From the NCBI GenBank assembly GCA_900316965.1, contig ONEY01000022.1, positions 1-62,080 of the forward strand: 62,080 bases of DNA, read 5' to 3'. The notes under the pieces were generated by a model. It was given only the letters and a program-made list of their open reading frames with translations. It did not search any database and was not told where the DNA came from. This document shows positions 25,481 to 34,140 of the stretch, piece after piece (the stretch's first letter is position 1; each line of letters opens with the position of its first letter). This stretch comes from an uncultured Bacteroidales bacterium (GTDB lineage: Bacteria > Bacteroidota > Bacteroidia > Bacteroidales > P3). A program made the translations under genes and the position numbers.

Positions 25481-27769
25481 ATGACAACAAAAACACATAA
25501 AATCCTTATCGCAAGCCTCGTTATTGCCGCAATCGTCGGAGTGGTTTTTCTGATTCTTATGCCAACAACGGTGGGCGAAAGAGTGAAGCGTACAACCGCC
25601 AAGGTGTTTGATTATGAATATATACCCAACCAAAATGTCACCATCGACAGTCGAGAGGCATCTATGGCGGCAGATTCAATATACAAAGACTTCCGCAAAA
25701 AATATCGTTTCCATTACCAAACCATAGGATTGGCCACATTTGCCGACAGCAGCCGCATGATACTGCTCAGCGACCTGCCACCCCATTTTGAGTGCGACTC
25801 GATAGCTACAATATTCAGCAAATACACCCATAAAACAGAGCTTCGCAAACACCCCATCGGATATGATGGCTTTACCACCGATATGGTCATCCTCCTTGGC
25901 AACGCCACACAGGACAACTGCGACCGGCTAATACAAAGAGTGAACCGCGAGTTGTTCCTCAGCGACTACAAACCCACCGTTATGACGCTACCAGCCAACG
26001 AGAAACGACAATATTTCACCAGCGAGAATATCGACTACCAGATCACCCTCGAGGAGTTCAACAACTGGTTTATGGAAGATGGCGAAGGCTTCATACATCT
26101 CGACGATACCGCCACAGTGCTCACCATCACCGACATCTTCGCAAAGCAGACACACGGCATCTACTTCAGTCAACAGCCCGGTTTTGTAGCTTGGTCATTG
26201 GCAAAAAACAACGACATAGCACCACATATAAGCGAAATACGACAGTTTGCACTCGATGCCGACCTAATTCTTGGAGCCTTAGCCGACAGCAATACATTGG
26301 TAATCATAGGTCGAGAGCGACAAGCCTCCCTCAATGAGCTTCCACCACTACAAGTAGAGACCATACTCCTCCTGGCCGCCACCACCGAGAAAGAGCTCTC
26401 TCAAAGCCTAGACGTCAACGACCTAATGGCCGGCAAGATGGTCAACGGCCGCGACTGGTGTCCCACCTACCTTAGTCGCGAGCTAGAAAACACCGAATTC
26501 GGCGACCTCATGACCATCACCGACATACTGCTTAAAGACTGGTCGGAGCACGGCACCATACAAGAGAGTCACTACCGCTATCCCAAGCCAGGCTACTACC
26601 CCTTCGACCGCCCACTATTCCGCAAACTAGGGCTTAACGAACTCGTCTACAACTGGAACACCGCAGGAGCAATGTACGCTATCGACCGAGAAGGTTACAC
26701 CATATACACACTAGGACGCACAGGATCACTGCCCGTCAGCTACTTCAACTCCCAAGAGCGAAGCCAGTCGATAGGTTACCGCTACGAAAGCCAGGCATAC
26801 CATTATTTTGCCACCCTAGGCAATACCGACTTGGCCAGAGTGGTGCAATACACCGCACTCTATCAACTCTTTATCGACAACAACATAAAGTATTCGGGCA
26901 ACACATACAACTCGTTTCCCAAAAACAAACCCTTCCTACTACTCAAGCCAACAATAGAATTTCTTGACACCATAAGACATTTGAGCCAAGAACAGATAAC
27001 GGTGCTCACCGACAGCCTTGCCCAACGATGTTTCCGCGACTACCAGAAAGAGCGAGTCGACAAACAGCTGCACGACAACGAGCAGCAACACAACATGACT
27101 TACACCGACGAGAATATCGACCATATCTATCACGATGTGCACACCAACACCCAAGCAGGGCTCAGCCGCAGCTTCCACGAGGTGAGGAACCTGTTGAGTA
27201 GCCTCTCAGAGGAGCAGTATAAACGGCTGGCACGCTACCTCTCCTACCCTCGCGGAGTGTCGCTGAGCGGCAAGAATGGCTACACCCTATATATGCAGGC
27301 ACGGCGTATCAACCAACTGATGCGCGAGATAGGCAAAAACAACCTAGACCTCCTTGGAATAAATCTCGCCAATGTGAAAAACCAATACGCCGCCAGCCTT
27401 TCCAGCAACTCAGGTCGCTACATGAAGACATCCTCCCTCATAGTTACTTTCAACGATTTTTTGACCACAGGAGGCCACAACTTGTCGTCGCACATCAGTC
27501 GCGTCAACACCATGACCAACTACAAGCGGTCACGAGGCAACTACACACCCTCCAACTACGACAAACCCACTACTGACGAACCTGTGACGACAAAAACGTC
27601 ACCTTCGGCAGCAAAGCCCACAGGCAGCAAACCAACAGCAAAACGCACAACCAAACAAGCAAACGCCACCCCCAAAGCCAACACACATACGCCAACGACA
27701 AAAAGTCCATCTGTACGTTCGCGCAGCTCAGTAATTTCCTCAGCACCACGAGCCAAGAGAGGGCTATAA
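25481..27769 (+). CDS. Large membrane-anchored protein of unknown function with basic Thr/Pro-rich tail
   Basis: A 762-residue protein that I cannot assign. It has one N-terminal hydrophobic segment (about residues 8-28, ILIASLVIAAIVGVVFLIL), which leaves the bulk outside the cytoplasm. The main body has no nucleotide or metal motif that I can see. Notable pieces are LEEFNNWFMEDGEGFIHLDD, YNWNTAGAMYAIDREGYTIY and a helix-rich part around residues 500-640. The last 70 residues are low-complexity and very basic (repeats of TTKTS, KPTGSKPTAKRT, TPTTKSPS), possibly contacting cell wall, DNA or membrane. A terminator hairpin follows at 27809. Confidence 0.6.
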   Translation: MTTKTHKILIASLVIAAIVGVVFLILMPTTVGERVKRTTAKVFDYEYIPNQNVTIDSREASMAADSIYKDFRKKYRFHYQTIGLATFADSSRMILLSDLPPHFECDSIATIFSKYTHKTELRKHPIGYDGFTTDMVILLGNATQDNCDRLIQRVNRELFLSDYKPTVMTLPANEKRQYFTSENIDYQITLEEFNNWFMEDGEGFIHLDDTATVLTITDIFAKQTHGIYFSQQPGFVAWSLAKNNDIAPHISEIRQFALDADLILGALADSNTLVIIGRERQASLNELPPLQVETILLLAATTEKELSQSLDVNDLMAGKMVNGRDWCPTYLSRELENTEFGDLMTITDILLKDWSEHGTIQESHYRYPKPGYYPFDRPLFRKLGLNELVYNWNTAGAMYAIDREGYTIYTLGRTGSLPVSYFNSQERSQSIGYRYESQAYHYFATLGNTDLARVVQYTALYQLFIDNNIKYSGNTYNSFPKNKPFLLLKPTIEFLDTIRHLSQEQITVLTDSLAQRCFRDYQKERVDKQLHDNEQQHNMTYTDENIDHIYHDVHTNTQAGLSRSFHEVRNLLSSLSEEQYKRLARYLSYPRGVSLSGKNGYTLYMQARRINQLMREIGKNNLDLLGINLANVKNQYAASLSSNSGRYMKTSSLIVTFNDFLTTGGHNLSSHISRVNTMTNYKRSRGNYTPSNYDKPTTDEPVTTKTSPSAAKPTGSKPTAKRTTKQANATPKANTHTPTTKSPSVRSRSSVISSAPRAKRGL

Positions 27770-27808
27770 TCACAAAATGGACAAATGAAGGAATGCACAA
27801 ATGCACAA

Positions 27809-27846
27809 AGGGCCTTTGACAAAACAATCAAAGACCCTCTGTTTTT
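27809..27846 (+). terminator. Hairpin terminator after the large unknown gene
   Basis: Arms AGGGCCTTTGA (27809-27819) and TCAAAGACCCT (27828-27838), one mismatch, followed by CTGTTTTT. The opposite strand has no T run, so it serves the plus-strand gene. Confidence 0.6.
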
Positions 27847-27868
27847 CACTGTGCCACAACGCACATCC

Positions 27869-28276
27869 CTATTTCTTATGCTCTTTGTAGTAGTTCAATC
27901 CAAGACGTACATTCTCAATAACCGCATTCGATGAGTAGGTAGCTCCGGCAATGGCATCAACGCTGCTGTTCAAAGCCTCGTCAACACTTTTGCCATTCCA
28001 TTTGTCCAACAAGCCGCCATCAACAACACGACGGAAAAATCCAGGAGTCTCGCTATTTTCCAGAGCCTCAACCTTTTTCACCACATCCTTCTCTATTGTG
28101 ATAACCAAAGGAGTAGGACCATTATAGCCTTTCACCTCTTGCGACAAAGAGGTAGTGTTAACAGTGTAGACACCCTTCTTCTTAGACATTACGCCATCAT
28201 CAGTGGCACAACTCAGTGAGACAGCGGCAAATATAGTCATTGCCACTATCATAATTGTTTTGTTTTTTCTTGTCAT
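27869..28276 (-). CDS. FMN-binding domain lipoprotein
   Basis: A 135-residue protein with a lipoprotein signal ending AVSLSC (Cys23) and a single FMN-binding domain. The covalent flavinylation motif is VDAIAGATYSSNAVIENV, where the Thr after GA is the FMN acceptor attached by ApbE in RnfG/NqrC-type proteins. VKGYNGPTPLVITIEKD and ETPGFFRRVVDGGLLDKWNG are the other conserved parts. It likely shuttles electrons on the periplasmic side of the membrane. No ApbE or Rnf/Nqr genes are nearby, so its partner lies elsewhere. Divergent from ybaK. Confidence 0.82.
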   Translation of the reverse strand: MTRKNKTIMIVAMTIFAAVSLSCATDDGVMSKKKGVYTVNTTSLSQEVKGYNGPTPLVITIEKDVVKKVEALENSETPGFFRRVVDGGLLDKWNGKSVDEALNSSVDAIAGATYSSNAVIENVRLGLNYYKEHKK

Positions 28277-28472
28277 AAACCTAATTTTTTATATTTCAAA
28301 CTTATTATTATTATCGTTTTACAAACATTCTATAAATAAAATAACTAATAAAAATAGATTTTAGTACTTTTCCGACCGATTTTATTAAAACTAAAGACAA
28401 ATAGAGTATTATAATTGTGAGCCAACCCATTCCCCAAAACAATAATTATTCAATAATGGAGTTATAACACAC

Positions 28473-28958
28473 ATGGCAGACAAGATAAAAAAGACAAACG
28501 CAGCTAGGATACTAGACCAGTTAAAAATACCCTATGAGATAATCCCATACGAGGTCGACGAAAATGACCTTGGAGCCACACATATCGCCCAGCAGTTGGG
28601 ACAACCCATCGAGCTGTTGTTCAAGACATTGGTGCTAAGAGGAGATAAAACCGGGCTTTTCGTATGTGTTATTCCGGGAGCCGAAGAAGTCGACCTCAAA
28701 AAAGCCGCCAAAGTTACAGGCAACAAGAAAGTAGAGATGATTCATGTCAAAGAATTATTACCCTTGACTGGCTACATACGAGGAGGTTGCTCCCCTATAG
28801 GCATGAAGAAAGCGTTGCCCACCTGGTTTCACAAATCCATTATGGAACACGAAAGCGTCTATTGCAGCGCCGGGCAGCGAGGATTGCAGTTCCACCTCAC
28901 CCCTGCCGACCTTGTGAGTGCAGCCAAAGGCACCATAGCCGACCTGATTGTTGTTTAG
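28473..28958 (+). CDS. ybaK: Cys-tRNA(Pro)/Cys-tRNA deacylase YbaK
   Basis: A 161-residue protein of the YbaK/EbsC family, which clears misacylated Cys-tRNA(Pro). Typical segments are KTNAARILDQLKIPYEIIPY at the N-terminus, LFKTLVLRGDKTGLFVCVIP with the conserved lysine, KVTGNKKVEMI and YIRGGCSPIGMKKALPTW, where GGCSPIG is the diagnostic loop. The length is normal. It stands alone in the cytoplasmic set, with divergent spacing to the FMN-binding gene. Confidence 0.9.
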   Translation: MADKIKKTNAARILDQLKIPYEIIPYEVDENDLGATHIAQQLGQPIELLFKTLVLRGDKTGLFVCVIPGAEEVDLKKAAKVTGNKKVEMIHVKELLPLTGYIRGGCSPIGMKKALPTWFHKSIMEHESVYCSAGQRGLQFHLTPADLVSAAKGTIADLIVV

Positions 28959-29115
28959 CAATCATACGAGCAATAAAATTGATATATTCATCTGACTACA
29001 AGCAAGAAAAACACATTAACGCTGCACAAATCCATATAAAAAGAGATACCAGCAAAGCCACACAACAAAACCCAAACCTATAAACATACTAATCCAACTA
29101 TCAAAATCTACACAC

Positions 29116-30027
29116 ATGAAAAATAACTTGTTATTGCTTACCGCCGCACTTGTGAGCCTGTTTTTTGCCGGATGCGAACGAGAACAATTCAACCACGAAG
29201 GAGCCGATGAAGCTCCGGCCCATTCCTTCAGCGTAGGCCAAGGCCATAAGGTGATGTTTTCGCCGGGCAACCTACAGTACTGCACCATTGGCAGCCACAC
29301 CACCGTCGAAGGCACAGCCAGCGGCACCTTCCGTTTCGCAGAACACCAATATGAATACCTTGGAGAAGCCAACGCGTTGGTTTCAGACACCAACACAGAA
29401 TGGATCGACCTCCTCACCTGGGGCAGCAGCGGATGGCATGTGGCACCCAGCTCAGAAAAGGATGGCGACTACGACATCGAGAGCCTCTGTGGCAGCGAGG
29501 CCTATGCCGACTGGGGAGTATACAACGCTATCGGGAATGACGCTCCTGGCACTTGGCGCACACTGACACGAGAAGAGTGGGATTACTTGGTCAACCTGCG
29601 AGCAGGCTCCACCGTTGATGGCACCGACAGCGCCCGCTATGCCGAAGCAACAGTGTGCAGCGTCAAAGGACTCATCCTCTTCCCCGACCAATTTGAACGA
29701 CCAAACGCCATAGCCCCCATAGTCAACATCAATCGCAACAACTTCGAGATCAGTTTTAACGACAACAACTACGATGCCGAGCAGTGGGCATTGATGGAAG
29801 ATGCCGGAGCCGTGTTCTTGCCAGCGGCAGGTTTTCGCGGAGGCAAATGGCTCTCCACCATTGGTGACGGCGGCAGCTACTGGGCAGCCACATGCAACAC
29901 CGACCGCCAAGCCTACGCACTACTGTTCATCAACGGCCTGATCAACGCCAGCGCGGAATGCACCTACGAGAAAGACCGCGGATATGGCCGCTCAGTACGA
30001 CTGGTCAAGGACGTCACCCCACGATAA
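29116..30027 (+). CDS. Lipoprotein of the Bacteroidota/Fibrobacter paralogous (FISUMP-like) family
   Basis: A 303-residue lipoprotein; the signal ends SLFFAGC (Cys20). The mature chain carries a pattern frequent in Bacteroidota surface lipoproteins: VMFSPGNLQYCTIG, ITWGSSGWHVAP-like segments, GTWRTLTREEWDYLVNLRAG, then VKGLILFPDQFE and GAVFLPAAGFRGG, closing with RDRGYGRSVRLVKD-type strands. This arrangement resembles a C-lectin/formylglycine-enzyme-like fold without the active cysteines. It is likely displayed on the outer membrane. No catalytic function is assigned. The next gene starts 47 bases downstream on the same strand. Confidence 0.65.
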   Translation: MKNNLLLLTAALVSLFFAGCEREQFNHEGADEAPAHSFSVGQGHKVMFSPGNLQYCTIGSHTTVEGTASGTFRFAEHQYEYLGEANALVSDTNTEWIDLLTWGSSGWHVAPSSEKDGDYDIESLCGSEAYADWGVYNAIGNDAPGTWRTLTREEWDYLVNLRAGSTVDGTDSARYAEATVCSVKGLILFPDQFERPNAIAPIVNINRNNFEISFNDNNYDAEQWALMEDAGAVFLPAAGFRGGKWLSTIGDGGSYWAATCNTDRQAYALLFINGLINASAECTYEKDRGYGRSVRLVKDVTPR

Positions 30028-30074
30028 GCCACACAAGACACATCATTGATAAAAATACAATCACACAATAGAAT

Positions 30075-30932
30075 ATGGCAAAAATACCCATCAAACCACC
30101 CAGAGTCAACATCAACCCCAAAATCGGCGGTTTCTGGAAACAGATATTAATGATAGTCATCGGTACAACCATCTCATTGATACTAACCATTTTCACAGCA
30201 AAACTCACCGAAGGGCTCCAACGGTCAAAAGACCGCCGCCTCTCGGCGATGATGGTGATGAGCAATATAGAGAAGTTTTCACGCAACATGGAAGAGATTT
30301 CCAGCTATATGGCCACATCCGACAGCATCTCTACATGGCTGCTCAACAAGCCCTTGGAAGAGCTAGAGCTGATGCCCGAAGAAGAGCTTGCCAACCTGCT
30401 ATCACAAGCCACATCCCTGCTGTTTTTGACCTACGACAAGTCGGCTGAAAGCATCTTCTCCAACAACGTCGAGACCTGGAAGAATATGGGCAATGTACAA
30501 TTCATAGATAACGTTGGTCAATGTTTTTCGGCGATGAATATGGCCGAAAAAAGATGGAATGAATGGGTTTCAGAAGTCGAGAGCACCATGCGCAACATCA
30601 AGGAATATCCCGACAACTACGAAGGTACGACGATCCCAATGAAAAGCCTGCGCTCATACAAGGTAAGGCACACACTCTCAGGCATACACTACTGGAGGGC
30701 TTGGCTCTCATATATGGCCGCCACCATGCGCCACCACAACCTCAACAATATGAAAGCCATCGGCATATCCGAAAAAGAGGTGATGGACTATACCGACGCC
30801 CGCATAGAAAACGACAACAGCATCGGCAACGCTCCCGAATTCAGCGACTACTATTCCGAGCCTATCAGTCCCGACGACCTCTCCACACTGCATGAATATG
30901 ACTCCATGATAGAACGCCAGAAAAAACAATGA
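30075..30932 (+). CDS. Membrane protein of unknown function
   Basis: A 285-residue protein with one N-terminal transmembrane helix (about residues 24-43, QILMIVIGTTISLILTIFTA) preceded by a short basic segment, then a largely helical soluble region. There is a possible coiled coil in MVMSNIEKFSRNMEEISSYM and charged helices around residues 130-230. I recognise no domain. Its stop codon overlaps the start of the DUF1905 gene by four bases (ATGA), so the two are translationally coupled. Whether they act together is unknown. Confidence 0.6.
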   Translation: MAKIPIKPPRVNINPKIGGFWKQILMIVIGTTISLILTIFTAKLTEGLQRSKDRRLSAMMVMSNIEKFSRNMEEISSYMATSDSISTWLLNKPLEELELMPEEELANLLSQATSLLFLTYDKSAESIFSNNVETWKNMGNVQFIDNVGQCFSAMNMAEKRWNEWVSEVESTMRNIKEYPDNYEGTTIPMKSLRSYKVRHTLSGIHYWRAWLSYMAATMRHHNLNNMKAIGISEKEVMDYTDARIENDNSIGNAPEFSDYYSEPISPDDLSTLHEYDSMIERQKKQ

Positions 30933-31213
30933 CAGAGCATAGATTCACCGCCCGTATTGAGCGCAACGGAGATATGGACGCCGCCTATGTTGTAGTGCCC
31001 GTCAACATACGAGAATGCTATGGCAAAGGTCGTCTGAAGGTCGAAGCCACATTCGACGGCGAGCCCTACTCAGGGAGCGTAGTCAACATGGGAGTAACGG
31101 ACGACAAAGGCAGAGTGAGCTACATCATTGGAGTCACCAAAGCCATACGCCAAAAGATAGGCAAAACATTTGGCGATACCGTCAGCGTAACCTTACGACC
31201 ATCAAGCAAATAA
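30929..31213 (+). CDS. DUF1905-family small protein
   Basis: A 94-residue protein matching the DUF1905 beta-rich domain: HRFTARIERNGDMDAAYVVV, VNIRECYGKGRLKVEATFDG, YSGSVVNMGVTDDKGRVSYI, VTKAIRQKIGKTFGDTVSVT. Members are short and found singly or fused to YdeI-like OmdA domains; biochemical function is unproven. It overlaps the upstream membrane-protein gene by four bases. DUF1294 follows 85 bases later. Confidence 0.8.
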   Translation: MTEHRFTARIERNGDMDAAYVVVPVNIRECYGKGRLKVEATFDGEPYSGSVVNMGVTDDKGRVSYIIGVTKAIRQKIGKTFGDTVSVTLRPSSK

Positions 31214-31298
31214 GCGACAAAGAAGCCATCCAGCAGACAATAGGCATAGTTGCACACACCTATAAGCGACAACACCAACGCCCTAATCAACTTGCATC

Positions 31299-31586
31299 AT
31301 GTATTCCATCTCTAATATCATCATATATTACATTTTGGCAATCAATGTGTTGACATTCGCCACCTATGGTATAGACAAATGGAAATCACGCAATAACAAA
31401 TGGCGGATACGCGAGGCCACACTACTCCTCCTCGCCGCACTAGGGGGCAGCGTAGGAGCGCTAGTGGCCATGCACCTTTTTCGTCACAAAACCCAGCACA
31501 AGAAATTCCGTTACCTCGTCCCCCTCTTTTTACTTTTGCAGTTGACGTTAGTGTTATATCTGACAATGAGAAGTGGCAGAATGTAA
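31299..31586 (+). CDS. DUF1294 family membrane protein
   Basis: A 95-residue protein with two or three hydrophobic helices and the DUF1294 signature: a short first helix (IIIYYILAINVLTFATYGID), then KWRIREATLLLLAALGGSVG, HLFRHKTQHKKFRYLVPLFL and a last helix. The RHKTQHKKF segment is the conserved basic loop. Some relatives are fused to cold-shock domains. Function is unknown. It is the last gene before a convergent spacer. Confidence 0.85.
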   Translation: MYSISNIIIYYILAINVLTFATYGIDKWKSRNNKWRIREATLLLLAALGGSVGALVAMHLFRHKTQHKKFRYLVPLFLLLQLTLVLYLTMRSGRM

Positions 31587-31672
31587 TACACCTTGGGGAT
31601 GACAGAAGAAATTCTGACGGCATCATAGAAGGAAAAGCAAAAAAAACGACAATCCTCATCATTTACCAGACA

Positions 31673-31706
31673 CAAAAAAAAGTCGGAAACAAAAGATGTT
31701 TCCGAC
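31673..31706 (-). terminator. Terminator after ilvE
   Basis: A perfect 9-base stem, GTCGGAAAC / GTTTCCGAC (31682-31690 and 31698-31706), with a 7-base loop. The A run at 31674-31681 becomes eight T's on the minus strand, so it ends ilvE transcription. Confidence 0.8.
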
Positions 31707-31734
31707 CTAAAATGGTTGTATGTAGTTTCAACTA

Positions 31735-32748
31735 TCAGTCAACGATGACATTCCAGTTGTGCTTGTCTTCAGCCTCACCCAGCTGGATAGCGCGGAGGTG
31801 TTCGTAAAGCTTGGTGCTGATAGGACCAGGTTTCTTACCGAACTCGTAGCTCTTGCCAGCCTCAGGATCGTCGATGCGCTCGATAGGGCTGATGACAGCG
31901 GCGGTACCGCAAGCACCTGCCTCTTGGCAGTCGGCCAACTCCTCGACAGCGATGGGGCGACGCTCAACCTTGATACCCATATCCTCAGCAAGCTGCATCA
32001 AGCTCTTGTTGGTGATAGAAGGAAGAATAGAGGTCGACTTAGGAGTGATGTAGACACCGTCCTTGATGGCGAAGAAGTTGGCAGCGCCAGCCTCGTCGAC
32101 ATATTTCTTTTCCTTAGCGTCGAGATAGAACTCACAAGCATACTGACCACCGTGGCAAGCTTCGACGTGAGCTTTCAGGGAAGCAGCATAGTTGCCGCCG
32201 ACCTTATAGATACCAGTTCCGAGAGGAGCGCTACGGTCGTATTTGCGAGTGATAACATAAGGATTGGCTTGGAAACCGCCTTTGAAGTAAGGTCCCACAG
32301 GGGTAACGAAGATGAGGAAGAGGTACTCGTTGGCAGGTTTCACACCGACGGTGATACCAGTACCGATCATAAGAGGACGCAGATAGAGGCTAGCGCCAGT
32401 ACCGTAAGGAGGAATGAAACGCTCGTTCATCTTGACAACCTTCTTGCACATCTCGATAAAGCGATCGGTGGGCATCTCAGGCATCATGATACCACGGCTA
32501 GTGCTCTGCATACGAGCAGCGTTCTCGTCGGGGCGGAACATACGGATTTTACCGTCTTTGCAGCGATAAGCCTTCAAGCCCTCGAAAGACTCCTGGCCGT
32601 AGTGTAAGCTAGAAGCAGCCATGTGGATGTTGATAGTCTCTTCGGAAGAGATCTCAATCTCACCCCATTTGCCGTCGCGATACCAGCAACGTACATTATA
32701 ATCCGTTTTTACGTAACCAAACGGAAGGTTTTGCCAATCTATATTCAT
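31735..32748 (-). CDS. ilvE: Branched-chain amino acid aminotransferase
   Basis: A 337-residue fold-type IV PLP enzyme exchanging amino groups between Leu, Ile or Val and their keto acids. Conserved parts are YGQESFEGLKAYRCKDG, RMFRPDENAARMQ, GTGIYKVGGNYAASLKAHVE (with the PLP lysine just before GGNYA) and the phosphate-binding region around SILPSITNKSLMQLAEDMG; CGTAAVISPIERID is the substrate-side signature. The length is typical of the longer IlvE class. A monocistronic unit with its own -7 box and a strong terminator. Confidence 0.95.
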   Translation of the reverse strand: MNIDWQNLPFGYVKTDYNVRCWYRDGKWGEIEISSEETINIHMAASSLHYGQESFEGLKAYRCKDGKIRMFRPDENAARMQSTSRGIMMPEMPTDRFIEMCKKVVKMNERFIPPYGTGASLYLRPLMIGTGITVGVKPANEYLFLIFVTPVGPYFKGGFQANPYVITRKYDRSAPLGTGIYKVGGNYAASLKAHVEACHGGQYACEFYLDAKEKKYVDEAGAANFFAIKDGVYITPKSTSILPSITNKSLMQLAEDMGIKVERRPIAVEELADCQEAGACGTAAVISPIERIDDPEAGKSYEFGKKPGPISTKLYEHLRAIQLGEAEDKHNWNVIVD

Positions 32749-32793
32749 GATTATTAGTTTTTTAGTAAATATAAATAATTAATCTTGTGTTTG

Positions 32794-32801
32794 CAAATAT
32801 A
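32794..32801 (-). promoter_or_regulatory. -7 box TATATTTG for ilvE
   Basis: Read on the minus strand this matches TAnnTTTG, 46 bases upstream of the start codon. Confidence 0.55.
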
Positions 32802-32845
32802 AACATAAATAACGACATGACAAAGTTTTTTTCGCTAGCATATTG

Positions 32846-33289
32846 TCATTCGTCGATATGCGAGGCGAAGAAAGAGAAATTAACTTTGCCATACTTTCTG
32901 TGCTGCCAAAAATGAGGGTGGTTTTGGAAGTCATACTCGCGGGGATGTTCCAAAATAAAGATGCCGTCATCGTCCACCACACCGCTCTCAAAGACCCTGT
33001 CGGGCAGCAGAGGCAAGTCCTGCAATGCGTAGGGAGGATCGGCGAATACGATGTCGAAACGCTTGTTAGCCCTTTTCAAGAGGTCGAAAACATCAGCGCG
33101 TACCACATGAACATTGTCGACGCCGAATTGGTGGGCAGAGCTTTTGATAAAGTCGGTACACGAGTTGTTGATGTCGATGCTAGTCACCTGCTTAACGCCC
33201 CTCGATACAAACTCGAGGCTCACCGCGCCAGTGCCCGCAAAGAGGTCGAGAACAGTACAGTCCTCGAAATCGACATAGTTGTTTATCAT
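32846..33289 (-). CDS. rsmD: 16S rRNA (guanine966-N2)-methyltransferase RsmD, N-terminally truncated
   Basis: A 147-residue protein corresponding to the Rossmann-like methyltransferase core of RsmD. The SAM site is VLDLFAGTGAVSLEFVSRG and the catalytic motif is FADPPYAL (DPPY). RsmD proteins normally have about 35-40 more N-terminal residues with a GxxKGR beta-hairpin and an RPT...KEALFNIL segment. Here the protein starts MINNYVDFEDC just where that segment should end, directly after the stop codon of the upstream DUF3822 gene. In-frame codons upstream reach that stop within five residues, so no longer start exists. It could be inactive, or act in shortened form. Confidence 0.8.
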   Translation of the reverse strand: MINNYVDFEDCTVLDLFAGTGAVSLEFVSRGVKQVTSIDINNSCTDFIKSSAHQFGVDNVHVVRADVFDLLKRANKRFDIVFADPPYALQDLPLLPDRVFESGVVDDDGIFILEHPREYDFQNHPHFWQHRKYGKVNFSFFASHIDE

Positions 33290-33304
33290 CTCCCCAGTCA
33301 GCAG

Positions 33305-34129
33305 CTATGATAGAATCATAGCATATTTATACAAGTGGATGTGCTGCATTTCGGGTTCTGTCAAAGACAAAGAGGCGCCATTGTACAAAACCATATCGGC
33401 GAAATAATTGCGCATCAAGGCGAAAGACGCCCTGTCGACATTGCCGCACACAGCCACCGTCATAGCGGCATCTTCCAAATGGAACTGCTTGGTGATGTTG
33501 AGTGCGTGGTAGAGCGTCTCGTTAACATTGCCACAGTCGAAAGTGTTGCTGAACTGCAGTTTTTTGTTGCACACCACCTCAAAGTCAGACTTGCCCTCCC
33601 TGATGTTCACCAGCAGCATAGACTTCATGTCGCTGTTTTCGAGCATTGTCGCGCTCACCAGCTTGTCGTGCTGACAACGGACCTTCAATCCTGGAATGCA
33701 TATTTTGAAAGCCGACACCAAGCTGGTGTCAGCCGTGAAAACCATATAAGCACCCACGGCGAGATTGAGGTATGAGGAAACGCCATAGCCCGAAGGCACC
33801 TTAGAGAGCGCCTCGATGTAGTCGCGCTGACTCTGCTCGTCGAAAAGGTGACGAGGGACCCAAACGAACTGGCTGCTGGGAACAACAAGCTCAACCTCCT
33901 TCAAGGCGTATGGAATAAGTCCCACCTCGTTGAAGACCTCCTTGATGGTAGACATCATTGTTGCCATCGAAGCTTTCATGTCGCAGCTGACATCACACAG
34001 CATTAAAAGTTGGTCGGCATGGAGCATGGAAAAAGAAAATCCATTTGACGAGAGGCAAATGGATAATCTTTTTTCATTAGAGGCAACGTCTTTTTTTGAT
34101 GCAATAAAATAATTGATCTTATATGACAT
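33305..34129 (-). CDS. DUF3822 family protein
   Basis: A 274-residue protein matching the Bacteroidota DUF3822 family, which has an actin-like (ASKHA-type) look: RLSICLSSNGFSFSMLHADQ at the N-terminus, VELVVPSSQFVWVPRHLFDE, and SMLLVNIREGKSDFEVVCNK as the second lobe's phosphate-like loop. The family almost always sits immediately before rsmD, as here. Function is unknown. Its end, LYKYAMILS, lacks the usual short tail (often ...CE), consistent with a small deletion at the DUF3822/rsmD junction. Confidence 0.78.
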   Translation of the reverse strand: MSYKINYFIASKKDVASNEKRLSICLSSNGFSFSMLHADQLLMLCDVSCDMKASMATMMSTIKEVFNEVGLIPYALKEVELVVPSSQFVWVPRHLFDEQSQRDYIEALSKVPSGYGVSSYLNLAVGAYMVFTADTSLVSAFKICIPGLKVRCQHDKLVSATMLENSDMKSMLLVNIREGKSDFEVVCNKKLQFSNTFDCGNVNETLYHALNITKQFHLEDAAMTVAVCGNVDRASFALMRNYFADMVLYNGASLSLTEPEMQHIHLYKYAMILS

Positions 34130-34140
34130 TGTATTAATGT

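Noticed and set aside
29116..31586. A new multi-gene system of lipoprotein, membrane protein, DUF1905 and DUF1294
   Set aside because: Only the middle two genes overlap. The DUF1905 and DUF1294 families are scattered in genomes with no known link, so the grouping may be chance.
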